Shown here one piece after another: positions 5,241-7,902 of a stretch of 7,902 bases of DNA (the first letter of the stretch is position 1; the number at the start of each line of letters is the position of its first letter). Location of the stretch: positions 1 to 7,902 of the forward strand of contig JAOZLU010000323.1 of assembly GCA_029934695.1 (NCBI GenBank), written 5' to 3'. This stretch comes from Desulfobacterales bacterium (GTDB taxonomy: Bacteria > Desulfobacterota > Desulfobacteria > Desulfobacterales > 4be13). The notes below the pieces were generated by a model. The model had not been told where the DNA came from and did not search any database. It saw nothing but the letters and a program-made list of their open reading frames with translations. Made by a program: the position numbers and the translations under genes.

Positions 5241-5643
5241 TTATTTTAAAAAACAGTTTTTGACACCGGGTATTTCAGCAAGCCGCTGATTGAGCATATT
5301 GACCACACTCTTTGTTCTATCCAGATCTGCGGCACGTTCACGGGGGACTCCCTCTAAATCCGTTATAATCAGAAAAATTATGTACAAACAGATTTGGGCG
5401 TTTTGTTGAAGAGCGTAAGATGAGTGCAGAAAGTGCCGTACTCAAAGTCAGTGCATTAATGGACGAGAACACTTTAGCGGTTGCAATGGTCAAAGCAAAT
5501 TGACGGTAAAGCTGCCCTGTGATCCCGCCGACAAAAGCAGTTGGAACAAAAACTGACAGCAAAACAACCGTTGCGATAATAGAATCCGTCACCTCTTTCA
5601 TCGCCTCATACGGGGATATTATCAGATGGGGACATTCCCTCAC
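5241..5643 (-). pseudogene. Remnant of an RND (AcrB/MexB-type, HAE1) efflux permease with internal deletion
   Basis: Two fragments in different frames are recognisable. The first (about 5605 down to 5385) reads SPYEAMKEVTDSIIA, then FVPTAFVGGITGQLYRQFA, then NALTLSTALSALIL; this is the transmembrane stretch of RND pumps that follows the proton-relay helix. The second (about 5370 down to 5241) reads LEGVPRERAADLDRT and MLNQRLAEIPGVKN, which fits the start of the second periplasmic porter domain (the LPxGAxxERTxxV...PGV pattern). The linker and transmembrane helix between them, roughly 60-75 residues, are gone. The N-terminal half, the relay aspartates and the C-terminal half are all missing, so it cannot work. 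A GTG at 5643 opens the first fragment but is not a genuine start. It lies upstream of the TolC gene on the same strand. Confidence 0.8.
5356..5372 (+). repeat. 17-nt motif AAATCCGTTATAATCAG, copy 3
   Basis: This is an exact copy, in opposite orientation, of the motif at 2410-2426, and a one-mismatch match to 2280-2296. It lies precisely where the two RND fragments change frame, so it may mark the deletion junction. Confidence 0.6.
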
Positions 5644-5671
5644 TGATTTTTTTGCCTCAGATTTTAGCCAT

Positions 5672-5698
5672 TTGACATAAATGACAATTTTATATAAT
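5672..5698 (+). promoter_or_regulatory. Candidate sigma-70 promoter for the response regulator
   Basis: A perfect TTGACA (5672-5677) and a perfect TATAAT (5693-5698) are separated by 15 bases, which is shorter than the optimal 17. Transcription would begin near 5705. This lies downstream of the ATG at 5681, which argues that the working start codon is 5735. Confidence 0.5.
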
Positions 5699-5734
5699 AT
5701 GGTTTCAGAATTTCAATCAGAAGAGAGAAAGAAC

Positions 5735-7858
5735 ATGGATAACCATTTTATAAAGCAGCAAAAAATACTGATTGTGGATGATGAGCCGGGCAATATCAGG
5801 ATACTGGCAGAAGCGTTGACAGGCAGTTATAAGCTCACCGGTGCGACCAGCGGTCAGGAGGCCATTGAATGTATCACTTCCGAATCCCCCCCTGATCTGA
5901 TCCTGCTGGATATCATCATGCCCGACATGGACGGATACAAGGTCCTTGAAATATTGAGGGCCAATAAGAACACCCGGGATATCCCTGTCATTTTCATAAC
6001 CGCCATGGACAAAGATGCTGATGAGGTCCGGGGCTTTGAAATGGGCGCGGCAGATTATATTGTAAAGCCCTTTAATCCGGTAATCATTGATGCACGGGTG
6101 CGGACCCTCATGGAACGCAAGCGCATGGAAGAAAAATTGCGGGAAAGCGAAAAAAGATACCGCGGGGTTGTTGAAGATCAGACCGAGCTGATCTGCCGTT
6201 TCCGTGCGGGTGGCACACTCACTTTTGTCAATGACGCTTACTGCCGCTGTTTCGGTAAAACCCCGGAGGATCTGATCGGGCAGAAATTTCTGACGTTTAT
6301 GTCCGAGGAAGACCGGAAAGATATGGAAGAACATCTTGATACGCTGACTCCTGGAAATCCGGTGACAACAACTGAACATCAGGTGGTGAATGCCCATGGT
6401 GAAATCCGCTGGCATCAGTGGACCGGGCGGGCGATCTTTGGCACCCGGGACCGGCTGATCGAATTCCAGTCAGTGGGGCGCGACACCACCGACCGCAGGC
6501 GCACCGAAGAATCCCTGAAGGAGGCCATTCAGGAAAAAGAAGCATCTCAGGCCAAGCTGGAAGCTGTTTTTCGCAGCATTCCCGAGGGCATTGTCACCGT
6601 GGACGCGCAGGGACGTATCATTCAGGTCAATGAACCTCTGGAAGATATTTGTCCCATGTCCCGGCAGATTATACAGGGTGAACCATTGGACCGGCTCTCC
6701 GGATGGTGTTCGGGCCAGTGCCTCAAAGTGCTGAACCAGTTGCTGGAAAAGGGACAGACTGTGTCGGAACATAATGTGGAATGTGCGGACAACAATCAGT
6801 CGGAAAAACGCCTGAGCCTGACATCCTCTCCCCTGCTGGACCATCAGGGCAGCGTGATCGGCGCGATGCTGGTCATCCGGGACATCACGCGGCTGGTGGA
6901 ACTGGAAATAAAGCTTCAGGAGCGCGGTTCCTTTAAAAACATCATCGGCAAAAGTGAACCCATGCAGCGTCTTTATACGCTTCTGGAACAATTTTCCAAG
7001 ACTGATACCACCGTGCTGATCACCGGTGAGACCGGCACCGGCAAGGAGCGGGTCATGGAAGCGATTCATTACAGCAGTCATCGCTCAGAAAAGCCGCTGG
7101 TCCTGGTGAACTGCGCCATGTTGGCTGAAAACCTTATCGAAAGCGAACTCTTTGGGCATGTGAAAGGGGCGTTTACAGGTGCGGACAGGGATAAGGTCGG
7201 ACGATTCCAGACCGCACAGGGGGGCACCATCTTTTTGGATGAAATCGGGGAACTTGCCCCGCACTTGCAGGCCAAGCTGCTTCGCGTTCTGGAGTATAAA
7301 GAATTTGAGCGTGTGGGAGAGAGCGAGCCTCGTAAGGCAGATGTGCGGGTCATTGCCGCAACCAATGTTGATCTGGCAAAGCGGGTTCAGCAGAAGCAGT
7401 TTCGCGAAGATTTTTATTATCGCCTCAAGGTGTTCAGCGTTCAATTGCCGCCGTTGCGGGAGCGTGTCGGGGACATTCCGCTCCTGGTAAAGCATTTTAT
7501 GGATACGGGTGCCAAAATTGCAGGCAAACAGTTCACCGGCATATCAGACAAGGTTCTCAATATCTTCATGCACTATCCCTGGCCGGGCAATGTGCGGGAA
7601 TTGAAAAATGCTGTTGAATACGCGAGCGTTCTCTGTCCGGGTGGAACAATCAGCGTCAGTCACCTGCCATCTGAGTTGCGGGATCTCCGGCAGAACGTCC
7701 CGTGCCAAAATCAGACTCCGTCCGGAAATTCGGAAAAAAAGGCCATTGTTGATGCCCTGAACCGGACAAAATGGAATAAGACCAAAGCCGCCAAGCTGCT
7801 CGACATCAGCAGGGGGACATTTTACAACAGACTGCACAAATATGAAATTGATGTTTGA
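5735..7858 (+). CDS. Sigma-54-dependent response regulator, REC-PAS-PAS-AAA+-Fis HTH (NtrC class)
   Basis: A 707-residue cytoplasmic activator. The REC domain (about 8-125) has the acidic pocket D15-D16, phosphoacceptor D59 (LLDIIMPDMDG), T89 and K111. A PAS domain follows at about 138-258, and a second at about 272-395 with cysteines C306, C325, C329 and C350. The AAA+ domain has Walker A GETGTGKE (431-438), the sigma-54-contacting GAFTGA loop (478-483), Walker B FLDE (D502-E503), FREDFYYRL and YPWPGNVREL. A Fis-type HTH ends the protein (KTKAAKLLDISRGTFYNRL). Phosphorylation should drive ring assembly and ATP-fuelled opening of sigma-54 promoters. ATG 5735 is preferred over ATG 5681, because the promoter boxes overlap or precede the latter and a GAGAG tract precedes the former. 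No sensor kinase is adjacent and the target genes are unknown. All key residues are present. Confidence 0.95.
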   Translation: MDNHFIKQQKILIVDDEPGNIRILAEALTGSYKLTGATSGQEAIECITSESPPDLILLDIIMPDMDGYKVLEILRANKNTRDIPVIFITAMDKDADEVRGFEMGAADYIVKPFNPVIIDARVRTLMERKRMEEKLRESEKRYRGVVEDQTELICRFRAGGTLTFVNDAYCRCFGKTPEDLIGQKFLTFMSEEDRKDMEEHLDTLTPGNPVTTTEHQVVNAHGEIRWHQWTGRAIFGTRDRLIEFQSVGRDTTDRRRTEESLKEAIQEKEASQAKLEAVFRSIPEGIVTVDAQGRIIQVNEPLEDICPMSRQIIQGEPLDRLSGWCSGQCLKVLNQLLEKGQTVSEHNVECADNNQSEKRLSLTSSPLLDHQGSVIGAMLVIRDITRLVELEIKLQERGSFKNIIGKSEPMQRLYTLLEQFSKTDTTVLITGETGTGKERVMEAIHYSSHRSEKPLVLVNCAMLAENLIESELFGHVKGAFTGADRDKVGRFQTAQGGTIFLDEIGELAPHLQAKLLRVLEYKEFERVGESEPRKADVRVIAATNVDLAKRVQQKQFREDFYYRLKVFSVQLPPLRERVGDIPLLVKHFMDTGAKIAGKQFTGISDKVLNIFMHYPWPGNVRELKNAVEYASVLCPGGTISVSHLPSELRDLRQNVPCQNQTPSGNSEKKAIVDALNRTKWNKTKAAKLLDISRGTFYNRLHKYEIDV

Positions 7859-7902
7859 TGTTGGATGTTGGATGTTGGATGTTGGATGTTGGATGTTGGA
7901 TG
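7850..7902 (+). repeat. Heptanucleotide tandem repeat (GATGTTG)n, continuing past the window
   Basis: One imperfect unit, GATGTTT (7850-7856), is followed by six perfect GATGTTG units (7857-7898) and a partial unit to the window edge. The last two sense codons and the TGA of the regulator gene lie in the first units. The perfect unit has no stop codon in any of the six frames. Such arrays usually change copy number by replication slippage. Confidence 0.95.

Noticed and set aside
5137..5680. Sigma-54 (-24/-12) promoter upstream of the regulator or higB
   Set aside because: I searched by eye for TGGCAC-N5-TTGC on both strands and found no acceptable match between genes.
5681..5734. Upstream ATG at 5681 as start of the response regulator
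   Set aside because: It lies between the -35 and -10 boxes of the best promoter, and the extra 18 residues precede the REC domain without family resemblance. ATG 5735 directly precedes the REC fold.
5717..6415. Long minus-strand ORF of 232 codons
   Set aside because: It is antisense to the REC and first PAS domains of the regulator, whose motifs are unmistakable on the plus strand.

Overview
The window looks like a chromosomal accessory region from a gram-negative bacterium. The most likely source is a Desulfobacterota relative (filamentous sulfate reducers of the Desulfonema/Desulfobacteraceae kind). The grounds are a multi-PAS sigma-54 regulator, a TolC-family outer-membrane protein, an RHS tip, a HigBA module, an AAA_14/DUF4143 ATPase, abundant 'GCAGATGAAC' repeats and a heptamer microsatellite. 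This assignment is inference from gene content and style, not from a marker gene.

Layout from left to right. (1) 1-640, plus strand: the last stretch of an RHS-repeat protein (core end plus a short unrelated tail), overlapped by a small acidic ORF that looks like its immunity partner but carries a one-base frame break, then a short relic of a haemagglutinin-type beta-helix repeat. (2) 684-1973, minus: an intact TolC-family gene. (3) 1974-2494: a gene-free repeat region with long imperfect inverted repeats, a perfect 10-bp hairpin and copies of a 17-nt motif. (4) 2495-3871, minus: an intact AAA_14/DUF4143 ATPase. Its 453-bp upstream region holds a promoter candidate and a strong intrinsic terminator 17 nt before the start codon, which suggests attenuation. 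(5) 4325-5136, minus: higB then higA, unusually separated by 212 bp, with a dyad operator sitting in the spacer of the higB promoter. (6) 5241-5643, minus: a decayed, internally deleted piece of an RND efflux permease. (7) 5735-7858, plus: a complete REC-PAS-PAS-AAA+-Fis regulator of the NtrC class, whose stop codon lies in the first unit of a GATGTTG tandem repeat that runs off the window.

How it fits together. TolC and the RND relic lie on the same strand in the order expected of an RND-TolC efflux operon. The toxin-antitoxin module, the ATPase and the repeat block between them read as later insertions that accompanied loss of the pump. The toxin-antitoxin stretch is visibly richer in A+T than the flanking genes. 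The region therefore looks like a graveyard and landing site: a worn RHS tip, a haemagglutinin scrap, an RND remnant and genome-wide repeats around four or five working genes. I see no RNA gene, no CRISPR array, no transposase and no replication origin.
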